64,000 nucleotides of DNA from Argentina anserina (Eukaryota; Streptophyta; Magnoliopsida; Rosales; Rosaceae), in NCBI RefSeq assembly GCF_933775445.1, contig NC_065875.1:17979555-18043554 (forward strand). The letters run 5' to 3'. Positions within the stretch are counted from its first letter, which is position 1, and every line of letters starts with the position of its first letter. The translations under genes and the position numbers were made by a program. Positions 12,473 to 23,279 of the stretch are shown piece by piece. The notes under the pieces are model-generated. The model did no database searches and was not told where the DNA came from. It was given only the letters and a program-made list of their open reading frames with translations.

Positions 12473-13690
12473 TCACTTGGAAGGACACTCATCAAGCGTA
12501 TCCACTACAAGATCTGCCAACTTAGCTTGTGAGAATTTATCTTGCGCCTGACTCTGTATGATCCTCGTGATTAATGTGGGTTGCACTGTGACGCTACCAA
12601 GAAAGACCCTTGGTTCTCCTCCCGATGGTATCAAGTCAAACTCTGATGCAGTTTCGAGCATGAACCATTCCTGAACCATAAGTGAAGCTACCACACCTCT
12701 CGGTTTCCTGCTCAAAGCATCGGCCACCACATTTGCCTTCCCCGGGTGATACTCCAATGTGAAGTCATAATCCTTGAGGAGTTCCATCCATCTCCTCTGT
12801 CTCATATTTAGTTCCTTCTATGCGAATAAGTACTTCAAACTCTTATGATCTGAAAAGAGTTTAAATTTCTCACCATACAAATAATGTCTCCAAATCTTTA
12901 AGGCAAATACAACTGCCGCAAGCTCTAGGTCGTGAGTGGGGTAGTTCTTCTCATGAATCTTCAACTGTCTAAAGCCATACGCAACAACTCCTCCATGCTG
13001 CATCAACACACAACCCAAGCCCTGGAGTGAAGCATCACTGTAAATGACATAACCGCCCCCACTAGAGGGAATCGTTAACACTGGAGCTGTGGTCAAACTG
13101 GTCTTTAGTTTGTTGAATGCCTTCTTACAAGCTTCCGTCCACATAAACGGAACATCTTTCTTGGTCAACTTGGTCAATGAAGATGCAATACTAGAAAACC
13201 CTTCGATAAATCTCCTGTAGTAACCTACCAAACTGAGGAAACTGCGAATCTCTGTAGGGTTCTTTGGACGACTCCAATTTTTTACTGCCTCTACCTTTGA
13301 CGAGTCCACTAGTACTCTATCTTTAGAAATGACATGACCGAGAAACTTGACCTCTTCTTTCCAGAACTCACACTTCTCGAGTTTGGCATACAATTTTGCT
13401 TCCTTCAAGGTATGCAGCACCGTTCTCAGATGCACTACATGCTCTTCCTGTGACTTTGAGTATATCAGAATGTCATCCACAAATACCACCACAAAATCGT
13501 CCAAGTACGGGCTAAAGACTTGGTTCATCAAACTCATAAAGACAGTTGGTGTATTTGTTAGACCAAACGGCATGACAACAAACTCATAATGTCCATACCG
13601 AGTCCTAAAGGCTGTCTTCGATATATCTTCTTCCTTCACCCTGAGTTGATGATAACCGGATCTCAAATCAATCTTAGAGAACACCGTAGC
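12473..13690 (-). pseudogene. Gypsy reverse transcriptase and RNase H
   Basis: The reverse transcriptase fingers and palm are recognisable from [15 protein letters not shown], through MPFGLTN, to the catalytic FVDDILIYS motif. A connection domain ([12 protein letters not shown]) and Ty3-type RNase H ([16 protein letters not shown]) follow. A TAG stop at 12818-12820 splits the RNase H between YLFA and [10 protein letters not shown], and a TGA lies at 12473-12475. The N-terminal edge near 13690-13700 carries a small frameshifting deletion just before FSKIDLRSG. The enzyme would copy element RNA into cDNA in a cytoplasmic virus-like particle. The lesions make it inactive. Confidence 0.9.
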
Positions 13691-13694
13691 TGAT

Positions 13695-15540
13695 TGAACA
13701 AATTATCAATCCTAGGTAAGGGATACCTATTCTTGATGGTCACCTTGTTCAGTTCTCTGTGGTCCACACATAACCGTAAGGAACCATCTTTCTTTTTCAC
13801 GAACAAAACCGGTGCTCCTCAAGGTGAAACACTAGGTCTAATGAACCCTTGGTCCAATAGCTCATCGATCTGCACCTTTAACTCCTTAAGTTCGTTTTGC
13901 CCCATTCTATAGGGCGCCTTTGACACAGGTGCCGTACCAGATACTACATCAATGCAGAAATCTACCGCTCTTCGAGGAGGTAGCCCTGGTATCCCTTGGA
14001 ACACCTCACTATACTCAAAGACTACCACAATGTCTGTAATAGTTACTTTCTGATCCACCGATTCCACATGTGCCAAAACTCCTGATCTCATGGCATTATC
14101 TGACTTGAGGCAACGATAACGAAACACTGGTTCTCCGGGTCGATGAAAGGACACTACCATGTCAAAAAAATCAATCACCGCATGCTGCGGCCTCAACCAA
14201 TCAATTCCCAAGATCACATCATAGGTGTGGTCCGGAATCATAATCAACGAAGCAGAGAACTCTCTACTTTCAATCACAATAGGACAAGCCTTGCAGATTG
14301 TCTCCAACTCAAGGGACACTCCAAGGGGTGAAGTGACACATAAAGCGTTTCCAAGAGGTGTATGAATCAATCCTAGCATCTCTACTACCGAACTAGCAAT
14401 AAATGAATGCGATGCTCCCGTATCAAACAGTACTCTAGCAAGGTAGTCAAAAAGTGATAAAGTACCTTCCACTCCTGTGTCTCGCTGATCCACTGCAAAC
14501 ACTCTAGCTTGACCCGCTGGTAGTCGTCTCTGCTGACGTTCATGTCTACCCTGAAGGGGTCGGGTACAATCTCTAGCCATGTGTCCCACTTGCCCGCACC
14601 TGTACCAGCCTGCTCTCTTCGGTTTCTGACATGTTGTGGCGTAGTGCCCCATTTCGTTGCAGACAAAACACCTCACTGATGCCAATGGTCTAACAAGTGG
14701 AATCCTGATAGATGGAGATGCCGCCTTAGCCGGAATCTGGTAGTAGGGTCTTGGCCTCTTCCATGATCTATCCTTCGGCTCTGAGTGCTCACTGCCTGAA
14801 CAGATTGCCTTGCCTTTTCCCTTTGCATCTCTATCTCCCACCTCTCCTACTCGAGTCTTATCTGCCTGTTCCAAGTTCATAGCACTCTCATATATCAACT
14901 CCTTGGTAGACAGACACAGAGCTGATATGATGGTCTTGTACTCTTGTTTAAGCCTTCGTAGAAACTTCTGAGCTAAGGAGGTCGCACCCATAGGCCTGAC
15001 ATACCAGTACAACTGTGAAAAACGAGCATCATACTTTCTAACATTCATATCCTCCTGTACTAGTGCAAGGAACTCAAGCTCTAAGTTCTCATGTACAGAG
15101 GCTGGAAAGTACTTCTCTCGGAAGAGAGCCGTGAAACCATCCCAGGTGAAGGTAGACGCGTCCACCGTTTGCCTCATACTCTTCCACCAATCTAGAGCAT
15201 CATCTTTCAGAAAGAATGTAGCTATCTTTCTCTTCTCTATCTCTGAGCACTCTATCATCTCAAAATAAGTTTCCATGCTCTCGATCCAATGGTCAGCTAC
15301 CATATGATCCAGGCCTCCATGAAATCACGGCACTGACAGTCCACTGATATCCTTGATCAGCTTTAGCACTCGACCATCATCTCTAACAACAGCAGCAGGA
15401 TCAACCTGTTCTTCCTGTAGAGCAGCCTCCTCATAAAGGTTCTCCACGTTGCGGACTCGGCCTGCGGCCCTACCTCGGCCTCGGCCTCTCGCCCGTCCTC
15501 GGCCCTTATCCGAATTCATCACCTTCAAACAATTCAACAC
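13695..15540 (-). pseudogene. Gypsy gag, zinc knuckles and aspartic protease
   Basis: Gag starts at the ATG near 15520 with an Arg/Gly-rich basic stretch (GRGRARGRGRGR). A TGA at 15325-15327 interrupts it, and the same frame resumes at FHGGLDHMVADHW. A retrotrans-gag domain follows (ESMETYFEMIECSEIEKRK, then ALDWWKSM). Next are two Cys-rich knuckles (CFVCNEMGHYATTC and YRCGQVGHMARDC, the first Cys of the second being replaced), then the protease active site VLFDTGASHSFI. A TGA at 13819-13821 stops the frame just before the reverse-transcriptase start ([13 protein letters not shown]). Gag forms the particle and packages RNA; the protease cuts the polyprotein. Confidence 0.9.
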
Positions 15541-16559
15541 TTAGTCAATACTTGTGAAGTCTCGAATTCAACAAAATAGATCCAATAGATATCAACATGA
15601 AATTTCAGAATAAGGTAAATCATCGAAGTATCATCACGATACACCCTAGAGGACCAAACCATAAGGTATGGCTCCTAACACTCTCGCGTACCCGGCGACA
15701 TATCAATACCGAGGAGCATGTGATGGGTGCCCGCTGCAGTCGGATTATCGCTCCTGGATGATATTGATAATCTCCAAATACGCACTTAGGCTCTGATACC
15801 AACTGTCACAACCCCAAAATTTCAAGTATGAAACTCGAAATTCGTCGTCGTGAAAAACTCTCAAACAATCTCAATAAGTCGAAATCGTTTAAATGTTTCA
15901 GCGGATCATTACTGAGTTCACAATATAACTTAGACAACCAATTATTACAAACCAAAATTTATAAATCAACATTACATCAAATGAAAATGTAATAATCCTC
16001 ACAAATTCTCACACAAATCCACACAATCCTCACCACAAGATGGAAGATGAACGACTTCGAATCTTCAAAATTGTCCTTCGATTTCCACTAATCAACACCT
16101 GCGGAATTATCCCCTACACCATCGAATAGGTGCACCGGGATTGTAAACACAAACCTGGTAAGCTTTACAGCTTGTATAAGTAAAATAACAAATACCACTC
16201 GCATACGAAAATCCACAAATCAAACAAATATAAATGCACTCATGTCAAATTAGACGACTCATCTGGTTTTCTAATAATGTGAAAATATATGAACTCATGA
16301 GAATTGGGCAACCCCTCTGTTTACCCAAATGCATTTATAATACGGGTACTCATGAGCACATGTACACCTCTGTTACCCCTCACTTAGTACACCGCCGACA
16401 TTGGACAGTCATTTGTCATCCAATATCAAAAATATATATGGGTACTCATAAGCCGATAACCCATCCGTTACCTCATATGCAGTACCCCGGCAGACAGACT
16501 AGAGCTCTAACTGTATCGTAACTTTGGCCCGGCCAAAGGCTAGGTTCCGACATGCCAAA

Positions 16560-16702
16560 CGCGTCCGAAGACAAAACTCGTCCGAAGACATAAACACGTC
16601 CGAAGACAAAAAAACTCGTCCGAAGACATCAATCACGTCCGAAGACAAAACTCGTCCGAAGACATCAGTCACGTCCGAAGACAAAACTCGTCCGAAGACA
16701 AA
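16560..16702. repeat. CGTCCGAAGAC minisatellite inside the Gypsy LTR
   Basis: About eight copies of a 17-19-bp unit built on CGTCCGAAGACA(A) lie in tandem. The same unit occurs in reverse complement at 47299-47392 in the plus-sense solo LTR and in short runs near 7386-7440 and 9121-9165. It is therefore a recurrent, copy-number-variable feature of this LTR family. Confidence 0.85.
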
Positions 16703-17278
16703 ACGTTTTTAACAAACTCCATGTTAAAACCACATACAATAATCATCGCCTCATATTGAACAAATTAAATCGACATGCTCAATATATAATCTCTTCATCA
16801 AAATGAATATATTCACAACGAAATCATGACAGTAAATAATATAGGAAACTATATATATGTACATATTTATCATTAATACAAATACATATATTCCACAATA
16901 TCAATTACATGTCATATTTCATTCTTCAAACTTTTGCATAACCTTGAATCTCCGCAATGGTAGATTCGTAAATAAGTGAGATTTTACTCACCTTATAATC
17001 TCGAGCGTAATTCCACAATTCCGAATGTAATTCATTTTCTTGAATTATTGACGAGCTCTACTACTTTTTTGAATGAAGTTTTTGCAAACGAGCGACATAA
17101 TAAAAGTCGATACACACGTTGCGGAAATGTAACGTTTTTCTAAATAAACGTTCCGAGAACGTTTCCGTTTTCGTTTCGAAATGTCGCGAACCACCAATTG
17201 TCGTTTTAAACTAATTTCACAAACTTTACAAATTGAAAACCACTCGGTAATTAGTTCCAAAAAATTCGGGTTATTGCA

Positions 17279-19650
17279 AACTGTTTGGTAACTGCATTCG
17301 TAACTATATTGATACTAAATAATTTTTTATGTAACTGTGTCAATAACTATGGTTTTATAAAGTAACTTTTTGGATATTGTTTTTTTGTAGGTGCGATATA
17401 GGGAGATACAATAGCGAGGAAACGCCGACAACTACTTAAAGTACTAAGACCACATGTGGCTAATTTGCGAGTTACATGGAAGTTATATATATATATATAT
17501 ATATATAGCAATTAATCAATATAACTAATCATGTAACTAGGCTACTATAGTAACGTCTCATTTAACTACTCAAGTAACTGGTCACTAATTATGTAACTGG
17601 TCTTGTAACTGTAAAATTATTGATCATGTAACTGTTTATTTGACAGATATAATCAGTCTTGTAATTACTAAAGCACCGCAACAATAGTGTGTCTCAACCA
17701 TATCAGTAAGCCTTGTAACTAATCAAGTAACTAGATATATAACTAACCATGTAACTACTTAAATACTAACTAGGTAACCACCTAAATATGTGGTCAAGTG
17801 ACTACTCATGTAACTGATTATTCGCAATGTGAACGCCAATATTATACGTTTCACCATGCCACTAGCCCATGTAACTGGTCATGTAACTAATTAAGTAACT
17901 AATCATGTAACTAACCATGTAACTATATTGTAACTCTCTATGTGAATGTATTTAACTATTTGATAACTGTGTTAGTAACTTTGTTGGTATTGAGTAAATG
18001 TCTTGTAAACTACATTGATATTGCAAGCGACAGTATGTATAACAATGTGTTAACGTTGTTTGATTGTCTATCCAAATAATTAGTTACATGATCAGTTAGT
18101 TAAATAGTTACATGATCATATACTGATAATATTGAGTAATTATATTGACATCGTGTAACTGACTAGGTAACTATATTAGTAACTCTGTTGGAATTGAGTA
18201 ACTGATAATACTTAAATAGTTACATGAGCATATACTAATAATATTGAGTAACTTTATTGACATTGTGTAACTGTCTAAGTAACTATATTGGTAATTATTT
18301 TGGTAGTTATATTAGTAACTCTATTGAAATAGAGTAACTATCAACAAGTTTGTTAGAATTGAGTAACTGTTTTGGTAACTATATTAGTAATTATGTTGGA
18401 ATTGCATAACTGTCTTGGTAACTACATTAGTAACTCTATTGGAATTAAGTAACTGTCTTGGTAACTATGTTGGTAACTGTCCAGTAATGTCAGGATAATG
18501 GAGGTGATGAGGTGAATTGGAGGACGTTACCATTAATAAACGGTTGAAGCAACTATGAAGTACAAGCCTAATATGATGAGAGTATCAATGGTAGACACTT
18601 CAAAGCTAAAAGCTTTGACCATTAGCCAATGCTCACAACCAGACACTTCTTCTATATTGTAATGGAAAATGATTGATGAACCGATGTAAATTTGTACATA
18701 TCGGACTCGAAGAGTCGGAGAGTCAGAGGAGTCTTCAGGTCATGTAACTACTCAAATAACTCGTTATGTAAATGGTACTATTCAAGAAATTGTCTATATA
18801 ATTGTCTTTATCTTACTATCTAACCCATCACATGTAATTTCCATCAATACCATATAACTATTGATATTGAGTAACTATTTCAGTAACTGTATTGATATTA
18901 AGTAATTGTTTTGGTAATTGTCTATGTAACTACAATCTCCATTGTATTGATATGAGTAACTATTTCGGTAACCATTCATGTAACGAATAACGGTTTTGGT
19001 AACTGTATTAAGATAAAGTAACTTTTTGGGTTTGGTAACTATTCATTTAATTGATTATTCACAGGGTATAATTAGTCTTATGACTATCAATTATGCGATC
19101 AGAACACACTCCTATTATCGTGTAGCGGCACACTGCAAATAATAGGTTACATTGGTATATATGTAGTAGTTACTTCAGTAGTTACTTGCTCAATTTCAAG
19201 ATGCTTTAGTAGTCACATAACTGGTTACATTGTACTTGTATAGAAAAGTGAATTTGGTTAATAAGTGCAGCAAATTGTATATTTCAACATGAAAGTTCAA
19301 TCACTTATAAAATGCCTATAATAAGTATTTATGTTTCAACAATGCATCACATGCTTTGAATCAACTAACTAATAATGATAGTTACAATGATAGTTACATG
19401 CATAGTTACAAGTGTAATTTAATGATTGTATATAGTTACAATAATAGTCATAAATCTACTTGACATTTGACATCATGTCATTCACAATAGTGATCACAAC
19501 AATCACAACAAGCAAAATGATAACTACAACGCCAGATTGAGTAATAGTTACTTCAACATGTTATGATGATTATATTAACTTAATATGTAACTGTGTAATA
19601 ATTGTTTTGTAGCTGTCTAAGTAACTATCTATGTCTCCTTATCAATAATT
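17279..19650. repeat. AT-rich tract of dispersed GTAACT motifs
   Basis: GTAACT recurs dozens of times at irregular spacing, often as ATGTAACTA or TTGGTAACT, mostly in plus orientation up to about 19040. The complement AGTTAC dominates local patches (about 18080-18230 and 19140-19450). No frame is open over any length. The tract begins exactly at the end of the right Gypsy LTR and is not seen at the left flank of that element. Origin unknown. Confidence 0.6.
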
Positions 19651-20046
19651 GTTATTTTTAAAAGTTCAAACTGTAGCCTAACCTCATCCTCCTCCTATTC
19701 CATAGCGATCAGAGCCATTAGAGTCGGCGACTCTGACGAGGATGAGAGATGAGAGAGATGAGATGAGATCTCCATTGTCGGGGAGTTCGGTGGCTAGGGT
19801 GGTGATTTGGTTTTGGGTTCATCTTTTTTTTTTTGAGAGAGAAAGAGAGATCAGATTACTAAAAGTTGTTAGGACTTAAAAGTGAAATAATGTAAAAATA
19901 GAAAGAAATTATATAATGGTGTAAGCAAATAATGAAAACAACATCATTTTATCATTTCTTAAACATAAAATGAACATTTTTTTCATGTACATACTATGTA
20001 TAACAAGGTCGTTTTTATCATGTGGTACACAATAATATATATTTTT
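19651..20046. other. Intergenic, nothing assigned
   Basis: A purine-rich GAGATGAGA stretch near 19735-19775, a T-run near 19826, then AT-rich sequence. No coding region or element ends recognised. Confidence 0.5.
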
Positions 20047-20774
20047 GCAAAAATGCCATTTTGCATTCCAAATTTGGCCATAATTATCAGTTTGCACCCT
20101 GAACTTACATTTGAGTTAATTTACCTCCTAAATTTGATAAAAATTGCTAATTTGCACCTCATCCGTTAAATGTAATGTTTTCCATCCAATTTTAAGTTAC
20201 ATGTCATGCATTTGAGGGAGAGTATTGTCATTATATATTTATTCATATTTAATAATGAAATAAATTAATAAAATTACTTAAGAGGAACACTTGCTACTAT
20301 ATTTTTTTATTTTTTCGAAAAATGTTATTGATTTATATATTTATTATTTTACGTGATATGATATGTTAAAAGATATCAACAAAATATAAATAAATACATA
20401 GAAAATTAAAAATAAATGTATACATATAAATATATATATATATATATTTGAATGAGTGAGTATCTTGAATATATAATTCGAAGTAGGGTTAAGTATGTAA
20501 AAAAAATGTAAATAGATAATTTGATTAAAAAAATAATCTTCATTTTAAAGAATATTTTATTTGTTTAAAAATATATATATAAATAAAAAGTGACAACATT
20601 ACTACTCATGTGCATAACATGTGACATAAAATTGGATAAAAAAAGTTAAATTTAACGGATATGGTGCAAATCGGCAATTTTTATTAAGTTTAGGAGGTAA
20701 ATTGACTTAAATGAAAGTTCGGGGTGCAAATTGATAATTTCAGCCAAATTTAGGATGTATTTTGACAATTTTGC
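20047..20774. mobile_element. Foldback MITE with long inverted arms
   Basis: The left arm (about 20047-20203) and right arm (about 20614-20774) are imperfect inverted repeats of about 155 bp. Matched features include TTTGCACC, AATTTACCTCC, CCGTTAAAT and ACATGT. The centre is AT-rich and noncoding. No clear target duplication was fixed. It is probably a non-autonomous DNA transposon. Confidence 0.8.
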
Positions 20775-20913
20775 CTATTTGTTTTTACCATTTCAACCTT
20801 CAAATGACCTTTTTGAATAATTTCTTCTTAAATATTTAAAGTGAACAGTCTAATTACATTATTAATCGTTTTCGTAATTACTTCTTTGGTGTCTAAGCCT
20901 GTTGCTTAAGATT

Positions 20914-20946
20914 TGGTGCCACAGCGTTCTGAATGTGATACCACGT
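20914..20946 (+). promoter_or_regulatory. Conserved upstream element of pseudogene D
   Basis: TTGGTGCCACAG followed by AATGTGATACCAC, the same core as upstream of genes A, B and C. A TATAAAAT box follows at 21063-21070. Confidence 0.5.
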
Positions 20947-21321
20947 ACGTACTGGTTCATAGTTTCACACCAGCTCTCATTTTTAATTTAGTGCTGCAGG
21001 AATCTTAATTATCTCATCAGCCTCCTACTATGATCTTATTAATTAGACAGCCAAAATCGTCTATAAAATGCCAGCTTTCTATGTACACGTACTAGACACT
21101 TCTTATAGAAAAACTGTAAAAGTGAAAAACACTAGGGTAAGTTATACTTCCACAACGTACCCTAGATCTTAAACCGTTTTTTTTTCTTCAGCTAAATTTT
21201 GGTTTTATTTCTCTTGTTGTATAACCATTGCTAATAATTTCATTAACTCTCAGATTGTTAATTATAGTTGTTGCCCCTCTTTAACTAATTTCAGGGTTCC
21301 ATTTTGAGTGTGATTACCATC

Positions 21322-22225
21322 ATGAGGACCATATTTACTGACCATCATGAGGACCATATATACTGATCATATATGTTGTCATTTCGAGTGTGGTCCATTT
21401 TCAGGGTTCCATTTTGCCCGGACTCTCGCCTCTGCATCGAAAAAGAGTGGTGGTCCTGTTATAGATCTGGAGAAGCTTGGTGGCGGCTCTGTTCGCCGAG
21501 CAAATAATTTTTTCCTTCTTGGTCGTCCTCTGACACGACGTACTATAGATCTGACGGCTTTCATCAATTGTTTTCATCGAACATGGCTCGTTTCTAGAGC
21601 TTTTGGACTTATTGAGGAAGATTTGGAGCAGTGTATTGCTTTTTTAAGACGAAAAATGGTGGGAGACTATGGGGCAGCAAGAACAAAGCCCCCAAGCCAA
21701 AAAAACAGCCGAATCCTTCGGTTCCATGTGTGAAACTACCTATGAGGTCTAATGGGGAGGAGGTTTGCCTTAGTCAGGGCAAGGGAATCACATAGACTTT
21801 TGGCACGTCACCTAAACTATTCAGATTGGTAGATCTTTCTGTTTTACTCTCGGTATCATGTGTCGTACACTAATTGCGGTCTCTAAGCGATGTGTAATAT
21901 CTGCTATAGGAGTTTATTGGATGCTTGTTTTACCCTCGGATAGTTGTACGTTTATTTTGTGCTCATTCTATAATGAGAGTTACTTGTCGTATACTGCATT
22001 GTACCGATTGATCTTAGATCAATATTTAATGTCATAGGGCAATACAATTCACGATGTATGTAGCATTTTGGACCTCGGTTATGGTAACTATGGTTTTCTC
22101 AAAAAAAAAAAACTTTCGATTGATGCTGGCATCGATCTGTACAAGTCGACGGTAAAAGGTTGGCTTGAATGAGCGTCACCTAGATCAAGTCAAAAATGAT
22201 CCAAACTTGCGCCGAAGTGCCGAAG
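21322..22225 (+). pseudogene. Broken fourth secreted-protein paralogue (copy D)
   Basis: The promoter core, TATA box and a 5'-UTR intron (donor in CTAGGGTAAGT near 21136, acceptor TAATTTCAG near 21293) match the family layout. The coding start ATGAGGACCATA occurs twice, at 21322 and 21347, through a 25-bp tandem duplication. The signal-peptide region is then interrupted by a LINE-like insertion with a poly(A) tail (about 21400-22112). After it, 22113-22225 aligns with the end of the signal peptide and the LKDRHLAQVKNDQTL region of gene B, with frame damage. A Gypsy LTR fragment cuts it off at 22226, so the conserved C-terminus is missing. No functional product is expected. Confidence 0.75.
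21400..22112 (+). mobile_element. LINE-like (non-LTR) insertion, internally deleted
   Basis: A frame open from about 21400 to 21733 includes FLLGRPLTRRTIDLTAF and reads like the N-terminal part of a plant LINE ORF1. About 0.37 kb of noncoding 3' sequence follows, then an A-run at 22101-22112. There is no endonuclease or reverse transcriptase, so this is a truncated or non-autonomous copy. A repeated TTTCAGGGTTCCATTTTG (about 21291 and 21399) lies near its left edge and may reflect local rearrangement. No target duplication was confirmed. Confidence 0.55.
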
Positions 22226-22602
22226 TGTAATGACCCGATTTTTCAGGATCAAATTATATGAATTCTTAGAAATTAATAAAATTAATAAACCGCATTTGTT
22301 TCGCTTCGCGACGTTGTCGAAATCGAAAACGGAACCGTATTTTGAAAACTAAATTAGAAAAACGTTACGTTTCCGCGACGCGAGAATAGACTTTTACTCC
22401 GTCGCTCGTTCCGAAAACTTCCTTCACGAAAGTTGTAGGGCTCGTCGATACGGGTTCGTGAACATGTCACGCGTTCTAATCAGACGTTATACGTGAAAGT
22501 TATTAACGACGGAAGTTAGTTTCCGATTTTAGAAGAGGGTATAAAAAGGGAATTTTGGGATTAGGGTTTCTATTTTCGGAAACCCCTCACACGCATCCCT
22601 CC

Positions 22603-22644
<42 letters not shown>

Positions 22645-22695
22645 GGTCTCTCCCTCCCCCAGAAAACATCGCCGGCGATCTCGCCGACCGGACTG
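22226..22695 (+). mobile_element. Truncated Gypsy LTR, sense orientation
   Basis: It begins TGTAATGACCCG, matches the start of the plus-sense solo LTR at 45856, and contains the LTR TATA box (GGTATAAAAAG near 22538) and a (CT)n run at about 22606-22640. It stops abruptly at 22695 in CGGACTG, where the 100-bp duplicated segment begins. Confidence 0.8.
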
Positions 22696-22795
22696 GAGTA
22701 GACAGCATACGGGTTACCTATTACTAGTTTTCTGCCGACAGCATATAAGAAAAAGTTTTCCTTTTATCAAACTGAAGAACCCTTCAGTATCATCC
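22696..22795. repeat. 100-bp segment duplicated at 63553-63652
   Basis: It runs from GAGTAGACAGCATACGGG to CTTCAGTATCATCC and matches 63553-63652 with one mismatch. It lies downstream of the KASH-like gene, possibly in its 3' UTR or just beyond, and abuts the truncated LTR. Confidence 0.9.
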
Positions 22796-23279
22796 TTGCA
22801 ATAACAAGAACACTGAGTTGCACGTCCACACATTATTTGTAATGCAAATGCACATGCACATGCAATCATAAAACCTAACAAAAGCATTAAAGGCATACAA
22901 CGCTGATTCTAAATTACTCTACGAAATATTCACCAATTTCAGGAGTAAATCATCAGATTAGACAGTTTATTCAAAAGCTGGAATTCAGTAATCATATTCA
23001 GTTCTTTCTACTCCAATTAATATATACCACATAGAGGAATATAGTAACAGTTGCATTCTGTTTCCAGGAAGTTACACCAATATAGCTATTTGTGTAAAAT
23101 ACACTATCCAAAACCATAGGCACTATTCTGAAAACAAGAGGTTTGTATGATTGAATCAGCTAAGTACCAGAAATTATCTAGTGGAAGAGTAAGAGCATAC
23201 CAACTATGACTAAGTCCCAGAACAAGTGACCGTACCATTGATCTTGATCAGACAATTGATCCACTTCTACAGTAAGAGT
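22796..23279 (-). other. Probable 3' UTR and downstream region of the KASH-like gene
   Basis: AT-rich sequence after the stop codon of the minus-strand gene. No other coding region or repeat is recognised here. The transcript end was not determined. Confidence 0.4.

Larger units (their letters stand above)
5575..17278 (-). mobile_element. Ty3/Gypsy chromovirus-like LTR retrotransposon, probably recombinant
   Basis: The left (3') LTR is 5575-6179 plus 8875-11109, about 2.84 kb, interrupted by a solo LTR. The interior is 11110-15803 with a minus-strand gag-pol, and the right (5') LTR is 15804-17278. The primer site TGGTATCAGAGC abuts the right LTR and a purine-rich tract abuts the left. The right LTR lacks about 1.2 kb present in the left (corresponding to about 9725-10882) and is visibly divergent elsewhere. 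Outer flanks are CGTCT (5570-5574) and AACTG (17279-17283), so there is no target duplication. Mismatched LTRs without a duplication point to recombination between two insertions. Confidence 0.85.

Noticed and set aside
16499..16712. SSDV/KTRPKTS-repeat peptides on both strands
   Set aside because: Translation of the LTR minisatellite, not a gene.
22714..22896. 60-residue Cys-rich minus-strand frame
   Set aside because: It lies in the 3' flank of the KASH-like gene and overlaps the 100-bp duplicated block; no splice or start context.
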